This document shows positions 16,403 to 29,916 of a stretch of 64,000 bases of DNA, one piece after another. A model generated the notes under the pieces. It was not told the DNA's origin. It searched no databases and worked only from the letters and a program-made list of their open reading frames with translations. Within the stretch, counting starts at the first letter, position 1. The number at the start of each line of letters is the position of its first letter. Where the stretch lies: positions 1,468,921 through 1,532,920 of the forward strand of contig NZ_CP031413.1 in NCBI RefSeq assembly GCF_003367355.1, read 5' to 3'. The translations under genes were made by a program, and so were the position numbers. Source of the stretch: Lysobacter sp. TY2-98. Lineage in GTDB: Bacteria > Pseudomonadota > Gammaproteobacteria > Xanthomonadales > Xanthomonadaceae.

Positions 16403-17032
16403 TCAGCCGGCAGGCCGATAGCCTCGCAGCAGGTCACCGCCCGGCTGGCGCACGCGAAACGCGAGGCTGATGCGCGGGCCAACGGCCTCGCGCGTCTTCG
16501 GGATGCCGTGGTCGTGCGTCGACTGCGAGGCATGGCTCATCAGCAGCAGGCTGCCCGGTTCGAGCGGCAGGCGGATGCGTCGTCCGCGAATGCCGGGCTT
16601 GGGCGTGATCACCATGTCGCGCACATCGCCGAGCGAAACCAGTGCGATCGGCTGCCGCGGCATCAGCGCGTGCAGCGTGTCGCTGTGCGGGGCGACGCTG
16701 TCGCCGCCGTCGCGATAGAGGTTGATGCCGACCGAGTCGAACGGCGCATCGACCACCTGTTGCACGACCTGGAGTATTTCGCCGACTGCCGACGGCAATG
16801 CAGGCGCATCGAGTGGGTACGACGCGATGAGGCGCGGCACATCGACCGTGCGCTCGTACATCTCCCGCTGCAGCGCGCGCCATTCGACGTTCTGCAGCAA
16901 CGCGTGGAACAAGCGCGACGCCGTGTCGACATCGATCAGGCCGGGGCGATAGCGGATGCCGCCCTCGGCGTCGTCGAACAGGGCGACGTCGCCGGTGGCG
17001 AAAAGCGAGGGCTGGCCGGTGGACGAAGGCAT
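16403..17032 (-). CDS. AlkB-like 2-oxoglutarate/Fe(II) dioxygenase
   Basis: A 209-residue protein of the AlkB superfamily, closest by eye to the ALKBH2/3-type bacterial proteins. Iron ligands are His116 and Asp118 (APHSD) and the distal His175 (THDHGIPK). The 2-oxoglutarate-binding Arg lies in PRISLAFR (187-193). The N-X-Y-R strand NLYRDGGD precedes the first ligands. It should remove alkyl groups from N1-methyladenine and N3-methylcytosine in DNA or RNA. ATG 17032 fits the family start; a longer in-frame start at 17113 would add 27 Arg-rich residues overlapping the next gene. Not linked to ada or alkA here. Confidence 0.92.
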   Translation of the reverse strand: MPSSTGQPSLFATGDVALFDDAEGGIRYRPGLIDVDTASRLFHALLQNVEWRALQREMYERTVDVPRLIASYPLDAPALPSAVGEILQVVQQVVDAPFDSVGINLYRDGGDSVAPHSDTLHALMPRQPIALVSLGDVRDMVITPKPGIRGRRIRLPLEPGSLLLMSHASQSTHDHGIPKTREAVGPRISLAFRVRQPGGDLLRGYRPAG

Positions 17033-17073
17033 GGCGACAGGGTCGCCCGCCCGCGTCTCACAGGCGGTGAATG

Positions 17074-17460
17074 TCAGCGTTCGGGCTCGACGACGACGGC
17101 CGTGCCGTAGCACAGGACTTCGGTGAGTCCCGCCATAAGCTCCGTCGCGTCATAGCGCACCGCGATGACGGCATTCGCGCCCAGCTGGCGCGCGTGCAGC
17201 ATCATGTCGCGGTAGGTCTCCATGCGCGCCTGCTCGCAGAGCTGCGTGTAGATGGTGATGTTGCCGCCGAACAGCGTCTGGATGCCGCCGAGGAAATTGC
17301 CGACCACCGAGCGCGATCGCACGGTGATGCCACGCACGAGTCCCAGGTTGCGCACCACGCGCATGCCGGGGAGTTCCAGCGCGGTGGTGACCATCGTGTC
17401 ATTGAGCGACAGCGCACCGTTGGCGTGCGAGGGCGCGGCAGTGTTGTTGTACGGGTCCAT
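17074..17460 (-). CDS. YbjQ family (DUF74, heavy-metal-binding fold) protein
   Basis: A 128-residue protein with the YbjQ pattern: VVRNLGLVRGITVRSRS, then an oligomerisation helix (ARMETYRDMMLHARQLGANAVI) and a closing strand with CYGTAVVV. Members form pentamers and the function is unknown. The first 20 residues are a variable tail. The start at 17460 is supported by GAGGAG five bases upstream. It lies 41 bases before the AlkB-like gene on the same strand. Confidence 0.92.
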   Translation of the reverse strand: MDPYNNTAAPSHANGALSLNDTMVTTALELPGMRVVRNLGLVRGITVRSRSVVGNFLGGIQTLFGGNITIYTQLCEQARMETYRDMMLHARQLGANAVIAVRYDATELMAGLTEVLCYGTAVVVEPER

Positions 17461-17538
17461 GTCGACTCCTCGCAAAGCGCCATCATTCCACGGCCGCTTC
17501 GAGGCTAACGCCCGCCCGTCGATTTTCCGCGCGACCGC

Positions 17539-18027
17539 TTAGGCGCGGCGGCGGAAATCCATCGTCCAGTTGGTTTCCCAGCTCGCGCCACCGTCGGCCG
17601 AGAACGCCTGTTCCCAGCGCAGGTGGTCGGCATTGGTCTTCGACCAGATGAAGCGGATGACGATCGGCATGTCGCCGAACATGTCATTCGCGAAGAAGGT
17701 GCCGACGCCGTTTTCGAAGCGCCCCACCACCGGCACGTCGACGCGATCCGGAAAGCGGCCGTCCAGCCACCAGATCGACCACGTGCCCTTCGAGGCGTCG
17801 TACGAGCGCAGCGCGACCGCGCGGAATTCGCCTTCCGGAAACTTGAGCAGGTTGTCTTCGATGTTGCCGAAGCCGCCGAGCACGGCGCGCGTCGACATCT
17901 CCCCGTCGAACTCCACCCATTCCGTGCAGTTCGCGAGGCGTTCCTTGAGGCGACGGTGCGTGACGTGCCAGTCGCCGATCACGAAGTCGAAATCCGTGGG
18001 CGCGTTGGTCAGTGATTGAAGTGCCAT
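17539..18027 (-). CDS. DUF1579-like protein
   Basis: A 162-residue cytosolic protein that reads like the DUF1579 group of lipocalin-like barrels: DFDFVIGDWHVTHRRLKERL near the start, EFDGEMSTRAVLGGFGNIED, then a strand series with SIWWLDGRFPDR and WEQAFSADGGASWETNW at the end. The repeated Trp and alternating strands fit a calycin-type fold that binds a small hydrophobic ligand. No enzyme motif is seen. It lies 23 bases after the ggt gene on the same strand. Confidence 0.8.
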   Translation of the reverse strand: MALQSLTNAPTDFDFVIGDWHVTHRRLKERLANCTEWVEFDGEMSTRAVLGGFGNIEDNLLKFPEGEFRAVALRSYDASKGTWSIWWLDGRFPDRVDVPVVGRFENGVGTFFANDMFGDMPIVIRFIWSKTNADHLRWEQAFSADGGASWETNWTMDFRRRA

Positions 18028-18050
18028 GACTCTCGTCCCTGAAAGAAGGA

Positions 18051-20724
<2,674 letters not shown>

Positions 20725-20744
20725 GTATTTCCTCGGGGTTGACA

Positions 20745-21868
<1,124 letters not shown>

Positions 21869-21933
21869 CGGAGCGTCGTGGGGGCCGGTGCTAGCATGTC
21901 GCGCCCATTTTCCCCTAATTCCGACGCCTGCCG

Positions 21934-23141
<1,208 letters not shown>

Positions 23142-23145
<4 letters not shown>

Positions 23146-24413
23146 CGGACGGCGCGCCGGCCCCGCCGACGCCGCTCGCCGCGCCCGCGCGGTCGCGGCG
23201 TCGCGTCTGGTGGATCGCACTGCTCATCGCGATCGTGCTGGTCGCCGGCCTATCGCGTTGGGCCACGCGACCTCGGCAGGTCGCGTCGCTGGTGATGTCC
23301 CAGGCGGGTCGCGTGCTCGGCCTGCGCATCACCGCGAAGGGCGTCAGCGAATACACGCTCGGCAACACACCGCGACTCGTGTTGCGTGAGGTGACCGCAC
23401 AGCGCGACGGTGACGCCACGCCGCTGCTGAAAGCCGATCGCATCGCGATGTCGGTACCGCTGTCGACGATCAGGTCGCGCGGCGCGAAGGTCACCGTGCA
23501 TCGCATCGAAATCGATCATCCTCAGCTCGACATCGGCGCACTGCAGCGCTGGCTCGCGACGCGTCCGCCGACGCCGACGCGCCCGACACCCACACTGACC
23601 GATGGCTTCGTCGCGCGCGATGGCGTCGTCACCGGCGACGGCTGGATCATCGACGGCCTTGCAGTGGACGTGCCGCGCCTCGCGCCTCGCCGCATCGTGC
23701 GCGGCACGTTGCGTGGTCGCATGGTTGCGGGCGAAACCCGCGTTCCGTTCGAAGTCGCCGCGACGCTCGCACGTCCGGAGATGCCTGCGGGCCTTGGCGT
23801 CGCCGGTCGCGTGACGGTGCAACGGCCTGACTGGTCGCTGCCCATGGACCTCGTACTGCGTGGCGTGCCCGACCTCACCCACGACATCGCGTTGAACGCC
23901 ATTTCGCTCAGCGCACGCGCGCGCTACGTCTCGCCGTCGACCACGCTTCCGTTCGCACTCGGCATCGGCGGTCGCGCCACCTATGCGCAGGGCCTGCATC
24001 TGGCACCGTTCGGACTCGCGTTCCGAAAGGGCGACAGCATTCCGGACCTCACTGCGTCCGGCCGACTCGACTGGACGTCCGCGCTGTCGCTGCAGCTCGA
24101 TGGCGCGATCGCGCGCTGGCCGCAGAGCTGGCCGGAGCTGCCCGCCCCGTTGCACAGCCCGCGCGGCCCGCTGCCGATGCAGCTCGCGTACACCGGGCCA
24201 GTCGATTTCTCCGGTGATGCCTCGCTTCATCTCGAATCCGGCGCGACGCGTTTCGACGGGCGCTTCCGCCTGCCACGCGTTCTCGCCTGGCTGGATGCAT
24301 CGTCGAAAGGCACGCCGCTGCCGCCACTCGACGGCCGTGTATCGACGCCGCGCCTAGAGTTTCCGGCCGTGAAGATGGACGGCGTCGAGGTCGAGTTCTC
24401 CGATGGCGAATGA
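23142..24413 (+). CDS. AsmA-like membrane-anchored protein
   Basis: A 423-residue protein with one N-terminal membrane anchor (about 22-42: VWWIALLIAIVLVAGLS) and a long periplasmic beta-rich region. The first part (VLGLRITAKGVSEYTLGNTPRLVLREV, split here by eye) has the look of AsmA/DUF748-type repeats, which form bridge-like lipid-transport proteins or envelope scaffolds. No catalytic motif is seen. It overlaps ftsY by four bases and mutY by eleven bases, so it is translated within that operon. Function inferred only from the fold pattern. Confidence 0.75.
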
Positions 24414-25464
24414 GGGCTTCGCCGCGCGGCTGCTCGCGTGGTTCGACGTCAACGGCCGCCACGACCTGCCCTGGCAACACCCGCGCACGCCGTACCGCGT
24501 CTGGCTGTCGGAAGTGATGCTGCAGCAGACGCAGGTCGCGACCGTCATTCCGTATTTCCATCGCTTCGTCGACGCGCTGCCCGTGCTGCGCGATCTCGCC
24601 GACGCACCGCTCGATCAGGTACTCGCGCTGTGGTCGGGGCTCGGCTACTACACGCGCGCCCGCAACCTGCACGCCGCCGCGAAGTTGTGCATGGAGCACC
24701 ATGGTGGCGAACTACCGCGCGATGTCGACGCGCTCGCTGGACTTCCGGGTATCGGTCGCAGTACAGCCGCGGCGATCGCCGCGCAGTCGTGGAACGATCG
24801 ACACGCGATCCTTGATGGCAACGTCAAACGCGTGCTCGCGCGATATCACGGCGTCGAAGGCTGGCCCGGTACGTCGAAGGTCGAACGCGTGCTGTGGGCG
24901 TTCGCAAATGCGCATGTCGCGGAGCGTGATCTGCCCGACGACCGTCTCGCCGACTACACGCAGGCGCAGATGGATTTCGGCGCGACGCTGTGCACCCCGC
25001 GACGCCCGCCCTGCGTGATCTGCCCGATCCAGAGCGACTGCGTCGCGCGCATCGAAGGCCGGCAGGACGAACTGCCGACGCCACGTCCCGCGAAAACATT
25101 GCCGCGACGGCAGGCGGTCGCGCTGGTCCTACGCGACGCCGACGACCGCGTGCTGTTGCGTCGCCGCGAACCGACCGGCATCTGGGCGGCGCTGTGGTCG
25201 CTGCCGCAGTTCGACGACGAGGCCGCGGCGGATGCGTGGCTCAGCGGCCGTGGCGTTCACGGCGATGCGGTGATGTGGCTCGACGATGTCGCACACACCT
25301 TCTCGCACTACCATCTCACCCTGCGGCCGCGGCTGCATCGCGTCGACGCGAGCACGCGCGTCGCGGATGACGACGCGGCGACGTGGGTGACCCGCGACGA
25401 TCTCGCATCGCTCGGCATTCCCGCGCCCGTGCGCAGCCTGCTCAACCGCCTGTTAGAGACCTGA
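24403..25464 (+). CDS. mutY: A/G-specific adenine glycosylase
   Basis: A 353-residue base-excision enzyme that removes adenine opposite 8-oxoguanine. Catalytic Glu37 is in [10 protein letters not shown]. The helix-hairpin-helix [10 protein letters not shown] (111-120) leads to the catalytic Asp138 in ILDGNVKRV. The [4Fe-4S] ligands Cys197, Cys204, Cys207 and Cys213 have the standard spacing. A Nudix-like C-terminal domain (about 230-350) recognises 8-oxoG. The ATG lies inside the end of the AsmA-like gene. Followed directly by yggX, as in many gammaproteobacteria. Confidence 0.97.
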   Translation: MANEGFAARLLAWFDVNGRHDLPWQHPRTPYRVWLSEVMLQQTQVATVIPYFHRFVDALPVLRDLADAPLDQVLALWSGLGYYTRARNLHAAAKLCMEHHGGELPRDVDALAGLPGIGRSTAAAIAAQSWNDRHAILDGNVKRVLARYHGVEGWPGTSKVERVLWAFANAHVAERDLPDDRLADYTQAQMDFGATLCTPRRPPCVICPIQSDCVARIEGRQDELPTPRPAKTLPRRQAVALVLRDADDRVLLRRREPTGIWAALWSLPQFDDEAAADAWLSGRGVHGDAVMWLDDVAHTFSHYHLTLRPRLHRVDASTRVADDDAATWVTRDDLASLGIPAPVRSLLNRLLET

Positions 25465-25465
25465 T

Positions 25466-25735
25466 ATGCCCCGTACCGTCGACTGCGTCTGGCTCAAGCG
25501 CGAGGACGAAGGCCTCGATTTCGTGCCGTGGCCGGGCGAGCTGGGGCGTCGCGTCTATGCGCACGTGGGCAAGCAGGCCTGGGCCGCATGGTTGGCGCAC
25601 CAGACCATGCTGATCAACGAGAACCGCCTTTCGCCCATGAACCCCAAGCACCGCGCGTATCTGGCGGAGCAGATGGAAAAGTTCCTGTTCGAAGGCGGCG
25701 CGGACGCCGCGACGGGCTATACGCCGGAAGGCTGA
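25466..25735 (+). CDS. yggX: Probable Fe(2+)-trafficking protein YggX
   Basis: An 89-residue cytosolic protein of the YggX family. The conserved Cys7 (RTVDCVWL), [27 protein letters not shown] and the closing FLFEGG...GYTPE are all present. YggX protects Fe-S clusters from oxidation and assists MutY-related repair in enteric bacteria. It starts one base after the mutY stop, so the two are co-translated. Its stop abuts the stop of the convergent gene (TGATCA). Confidence 0.97.
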   Translation: MPRTVDCVWLKREDEGLDFVPWPGELGRRVYAHVGKQAWAAWLAHQTMLINENRLSPMNPKHRAYLAEQMEKFLFEGGADAATGYTPEG

Positions 25736-26251
25736 TCAGGGGGTTTCGGGGCGCTGCCAGCAATGGCCGGCCAGGTGTCCCGCCTTCTCCAGCAATACCT
25801 CGCGCGCGGGGGACGCCCACAACACGCAGACCACGTCGCGCTCTTGCTCGAAGCGCTTGAGTTGCGCGGCAGCGACGTCGGTGTCGAGGCCCGGAAGCAG
25901 CGGCGGCAGTTGTTGCACTACGCGCCAGGCGTCGATGCCGTAGTACGGCAGGCTGACAAGGCCACGTGGCGTCTCCAGAGTCATCAGCGACAGACCGGTT
26001 TCACCCGGCTGCGAATGCAGCATCAGCATTTCCAGCTGCGTCAGGTCGACGCGCTGCATGTGGCCGTCATCGCCGCGTGCGGTGAACAGGCGCTGCTGCG
26101 TATCGATGTCGACGCGCGTCGTGTGCCCCTGGGCGCGCTGGGCGGCAACGTAGGCGTCATGGTCGTGGCGGACCTTCCACTGCCAGCCGTACCAACCGGC
26201 GGCGAGCAGTGCCAGCGCTACCACGATCGTCGTCCATCGATTACGCATCAC
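25736..26251 (-). CDS. Hypothetical membrane-anchored protein
   Basis: A 171-residue protein with one N-terminal membrane segment (about 8-24) and a soluble, probably periplasmic part. The start is either of the two adjacent ATGs (MMRNRW). The body has LTQLEMLMLHSQPGETG and a Pro-Gly turn, with two Cys (near 142 and 164) that could form a disulfide. I do not recognise a family. It lies 5 bases after uup, so it is probably co-transcribed with that gene. Confidence 0.7.
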   Translation of the reverse strand: MMRNRWTTIVVALALLAAGWYGWQWKVRHDHDAYVAAQRAQGHTTRVDIDTQQRLFTARGDDGHMQRVDLTQLEMLMLHSQPGETGLSLMTLETPRGLVSLPYYGIDAWRVVQQLPPLLPGLDTDVAAAQLKRFEQERDVVCVLWASPAREVLLEKAGHLAGHCWQRPETP

Positions 26252-26256
26252 AGCTC

Positions 26257-28122
26257 CTAGCCGTCGAGTTCCGCCCAGCGCGCATATGCCGCGTCGAGCT
26301 CCGCCTGTGCGCGGGCGATGTCCGCGTTGTGCGCCGTGATCGCGGCCGCATCGCGGGCGTAGAACGAAGGATCGGACAGCGCGTCCGTAAGCCGCGCGAC
26401 GTCACCTTCCAGTGTTTCGATGCGGGCCGGCAACGCCTCCAGCTCGCGGGATTCCTTGTAGCTGAGCTTGCGCTTGGGCGGCGTCACGGCGGCGACGGGC
26501 GCGGACTTTGGCGGCTCGGCACGCGTCGACTTCGCTCCGAAGACCGGACGCTGGCGCAGCCAGTCGGTGTAGCCGCCGACGTAGTCGCCGACGCGTCCAT
26601 CGCCCTCCATCACGAGGGTCGACGTGACCACGTTGTCGAGGAAGTCGCGGTCGTGACTGACCAGCAGCAACGTCCCCGCGTAGTCGCCCAGCAGTTCCTC
26701 GAGCAGCTCCAACGTTTCGACGTCGAGATCGTTGGTCGGTTCGTCCATCACCAGAAGATTGGACGGCTGCGCGAACAGGCGTGCGAGCAGAAGGCGGTTC
26801 CGCTCACCGCCCGACAGTCGCGTGATGGGCGCACGGGCGCGTTCCGGAGTGAACAGGAAGTCCTGCAGGTAGCCGATGATGTGCTTGCGCTTGCCGTTGA
26901 ACTCGACGAACTCGCGGCCTTCCGCCACGTTCTCGATCGCGTTCCAGTCATCGCGAAGCGTCGCGCGGTACTGGTCGAAGTAGGCGATCTGCAGGCCGGT
27001 ACCGGGACGCACCTCGCCCGAATCAGGCACGAGATCGCCGAGCAGCGTGCGCAGCAGCGTGGTCTTCCCGCTGCCGTTCGGTCCGATCAGGCCGATGCGG
27101 TCGCCGCGGAAGATCGTGGTCGAGAAGTCGCGGATGATCGTGCGGCCACCGAGCGCGACGCTGACGTCCTTGGCCTCGATCACCTTGCGGCCCGAAGCAT
27201 CGGCCTGCGCAGCCTCCATTCGCACCTTGCCGGTGAGGTCGCGACGCTGCGCACGTTCGTCGCGCATCGCCTTCAGTCGGCGTACCCGGCCTTCATCGCG
27301 AGTGCGGCGCGCCTTAATGCCCTGGCGGATCCACACCTCTTCCTGCGCGAGCAACTTGTCGAAGCGCGCGTTCTCCTGCGCTTCGGCATGCAGGCGTTCC
27401 TCGCGTCGGCGCAGGTAGTTGTCCCAGTCGCCCGGCCAGCTCGTTAGCGAGCCGCGGTCGATCTCGACGATGCGCGTCGCCAGCGAACGCATGAAACGGC
27501 GATCGTGGGTGATGAAGATCAGTGTGCCGCGCCACGACTTCAGGAAGCCTTCCAGCCAGTCGATCGATTCGATGTCGAGGTGGTTGGTCGGTTCGTCGAG
27601 CAGGAGCACGTCGGGCGCCGAGACCAGAGCACGCGCGAGCATGACGCGACGTCGCATACCACCGGAAAGCCCGGCGAACGCGAGATCCCCGTCCAGTGAG
27701 AGACGCGTCAGCGTTTCGGTGACACGCTGATCCAGTGACCACGCACCCAGCGCCTCGATGCGCGATTGGACCTCGGCCAGCGCCACGGCATCGACTTCGG
27801 CCGCATGACTCAGATGATGGAAACGCGCGAGCAACGCCCCCTGCTCGCCGAGGCCACCGGCGACGACGTCGAACACATCGCCCGCGGTATCCACCGGCAC
27901 TTCCTGTTCGAGACGGGCCACGCGCACGCCATCTTCGTAGCGAACTTCGCCATCGTCCGCGCGCAGGTCGCCGGAAATGAGCTTGAGCAGCGTGGACTTG
28001 CCGGCGCCGTTGCGACCGATGACGGCGATGCGCTCGCCGGCATCGATCGAGAGATCGACGTGGTCGAGCAGCAGCGGGCCGCCGACGCTGAAGTCGACGG
28101 ACTGGAGGGTGATCAGGGGCAT
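26257..28122 (-). CDS. uup: ABC-F type ATPase Uup
   Basis: A 621-residue cytosolic ABC-F protein with two ATPase domains and no membrane part. First P-loop GRNGAGKST (36-44) and signature LSGGMRRR; second P-loop GPNGSGKTT and signature LSGGERNR. A linker between the domains and a C-terminal coiled coil (about 555-621, with LEALPARIETLEGDVARL) mark it as Uup rather than EttA. Uup acts on ribosomes and branched DNA and reduces precise excision of transposons in E. coli. Full family length. Confidence 0.95.
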   Translation of the reverse strand: MPLITLQSVDFSVGGPLLLDHVDLSIDAGERIAVIGRNGAGKSTLLKLISGDLRADDGEVRYEDGVRVARLEQEVPVDTAGDVFDVVAGGLGEQGALLARFHHLSHAAEVDAVALAEVQSRIEALGAWSLDQRVTETLTRLSLDGDLAFAGLSGGMRRRVMLARALVSAPDVLLLDEPTNHLDIESIDWLEGFLKSWRGTLIFITHDRRFMRSLATRIVEIDRGSLTSWPGDWDNYLRRREERLHAEAQENARFDKLLAQEEVWIRQGIKARRTRDEGRVRRLKAMRDERAQRRDLTGKVRMEAAQADASGRKVIEAKDVSVALGGRTIIRDFSTTIFRGDRIGLIGPNGSGKTTLLRTLLGDLVPDSGEVRPGTGLQIAYFDQYRATLRDDWNAIENVAEGREFVEFNGKRKHIIGYLQDFLFTPERARAPITRLSGGERNRLLLARLFAQPSNLLVMDEPTNDLDVETLELLEELLGDYAGTLLLVSHDRDFLDNVVTSTLVMEGDGRVGDYVGGYTDWLRQRPVFGAKSTRAEPPKSAPVAAVTPPKRKLSYKESRELEALPARIETLEGDVARLTDALSDPSFYARDAAAITAHNADIARAQAELDAAYARWAELDG

Positions 28123-28157
28123 GACGCCATTCTACGCGCCGCGGTGCCGGCGCCTTC

Positions 28158-29720
28158 TCACGAGCTGCACGAGAGCATCGAACAGCCGGCCTTGTGGCGC
28201 GCCCAGTCGGGCCGCCGCTGCGCGAATGTCTCGCGGCCGGGCTGATCGTCGTAAGGCCGACGCATGACGTCGAGCAGTTCGTCGATGTCGGAGGGATCGC
28301 CGGCCGTCGCGCGATCGATGACCTGCTGCGCGAGGTAGTTGCGCAGTACGTAGCGCGGGTTGGCGCAACGCATCTGCTCGCGGCGTGCGTCGGCCGATGG
28401 ACCCTCCGCGAGCCGCGCGGCGTAGCGCGCGAGCCAGTCGCGCAGCGCGGGCTGGCCGGCGTCGCGCTTGGCGTCGTCGTAGTACGCGGCCTCGAGGGAT
28501 GACAGATCGGGCGACGCGGGATCGACGTCGATCAGGCCGCGGAAGAACAGCGTCATGTCGACCTCGGTATCGCGCATCCATTGCTGCAGCGATTCCACCA
28601 GCTCGAGGTCGCCCTCGCGGAATTCGCCGAGCCCCAGCTTGGCGACCGCGTTGTCGCGCTCGGTGCGTTCATACGTCGCGACGTAACGCGCGAGCCCATC
28701 CTGCAGCGGCGTGACGTCGGGATCGAGCGCGGCGACCGCCGATGCAAGTCGACCGAGGTTCCAGTACGCCACCGCGGCCTGCTGACCGAACCGGTAGCGA
28801 CGGCGCTGCGCGTCGGTGGTGTTCGGTGTCCAGTCGGGGTCGTAGTCGTCGATCCATCCGTAGGGGCCGTAGTCGATGGTAAGCCCGAGGATCGACAGGT
28901 TGTCAGTGTTCATCACGCCGTGCACGAAGCCCACGCGCATCCAGTGGCCGACCATCACCGCAGTGCGCTCGCAGATCTCGCCGAACCACTTCGAGACGAC
29001 GTCGGGCGCATCCGGATCCAGATGCGGAAAGTCCCGTCGAATACAGAATTCGACCAACCGCCGCAGCAAGCCGATATCCCCGCGCGACGCCGGCAACTCG
29101 AAGTGGCCGAAGCGGATGAACGACGGCGCGACGCGGCAGACGACGGCACCAGGCTCGGGCGCGGCATGACCGTCGTAGAACATGTCGCGCAGGACGTCCT
29201 CACCGGTTGCAACCAGGCTCAACGCACGCGTCGTCGGCACGCCGAGGTGATGCATGGCTTCGCTGCACAGGAACTCGCGGATCGACGAACGCAGCACCGC
29301 GCGGCCGTCGGCGGTGCGCGAATACGGCGTGCGACCGGCGCCCTTCAGCTGCAGCTCCCAGCGCTCGCCGGCCGCGTTGACGGTTTCGCCCAGCGTGATC
29401 GCGCGGCCGTCGCCCAGCTGCCCGGCCCAGTGGCCGAACTGGTGGCCCCCGTAGTTGGAGGCATACGGCTGCATGCCGGCCAGCAGCGCATTGCCGCCGA
29501 ACACCTGCGCGAATTCGGGCGATTCCGCATCGCGCGCGTCGAGCCCCAGCGTCGACAGCATTTCGCGCGACACCGCGAGCACGCGGGGTGCAGCGACGGG
29601 ATCGGGGTCGACGGGCGACCACAGCGCGCCGTGCACCTGCCGCACCGCCTTCCCGCGCGCCGGATCGCCCGGTAGCTCGTGCACGAAGCGGTTGTCGAAG
29701 TGGAGGTCGGACAGGCTCAT
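28158..29720 (-). CDS. selO: Protein adenylyltransferase SelO (YdiU)
   Basis: A 520-residue pseudokinase-fold enzyme that transfers AMP from ATP to protein hydroxyls. Visible family motifs: [52 protein letters not shown] (the metal-binding DYG), and FREGDLELV. The C-terminus reads CSMLSCSS, with Cys where animal SelO has selenocysteine. The start at 29720 ([10 protein letters not shown]) fits the family; an in-frame ATG at 29753 adds 11 residues. It is divergent from the DEAD-box helicase, with a 196-base gap. Confidence 0.96.
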   Translation of the reverse strand: MSLSDLHFDNRFVHELPGDPARGKAVRQVHGALWSPVDPDPVAAPRVLAVSREMLSTLGLDARDAESPEFAQVFGGNALLAGMQPYASNYGGHQFGHWAGQLGDGRAITLGETVNAAGERWELQLKGAGRTPYSRTADGRAVLRSSIREFLCSEAMHHLGVPTTRALSLVATGEDVLRDMFYDGHAAPEPGAVVCRVAPSFIRFGHFELPASRGDIGLLRRLVEFCIRRDFPHLDPDAPDVVSKWFGEICERTAVMVGHWMRVGFVHGVMNTDNLSILGLTIDYGPYGWIDDYDPDWTPNTTDAQRRRYRFGQQAAVAYWNLGRLASAVAALDPDVTPLQDGLARYVATYERTERDNAVAKLGLGEFREGDLELVESLQQWMRDTEVDMTLFFRGLIDVDPASPDLSSLEAAYYDDAKRDAGQPALRDWLARYAARLAEGPSADARREQMRCANPRYVLRNYLAQQVIDRATAGDPSDIDELLDVMRRPYDDQPGRETFAQRRPDWARHKAGCSMLSCSS

Positions 29721-29806
29721 CAGGGGCCCTGAAAGCGGACGCTGCACGCGCATCGGGTGCGCATCGTAGCCGGCGCGGCGTCATCGCCCACGCGACGGCG
29801 GCCGTC

Positions 29807-29822
29807 GTTTTCCCCGGAAAAC
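29807..29822. promoter_or_regulatory. Short inverted repeat in the selO-deaD intergenic region
   Basis: GTTTTCC and GGAAAAC form a 7-base inverted repeat with a two-base spacer, in an otherwise very GC-rich 196-base divergent region. It could be an operator or part of a cold-inducible leader. The AT-rich character is the only support; no known site is matched. Confidence 0.3.
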
Positions 29823-29916
29823 ACCGTGAAAACGTCGCCATCGACGGCCCGGTCGCGCGCGGGCCTGTAGACTGCCGCCCCCCGACCGGCGCGACCGGCG
29901 CCCACGTCCTGCCGCC

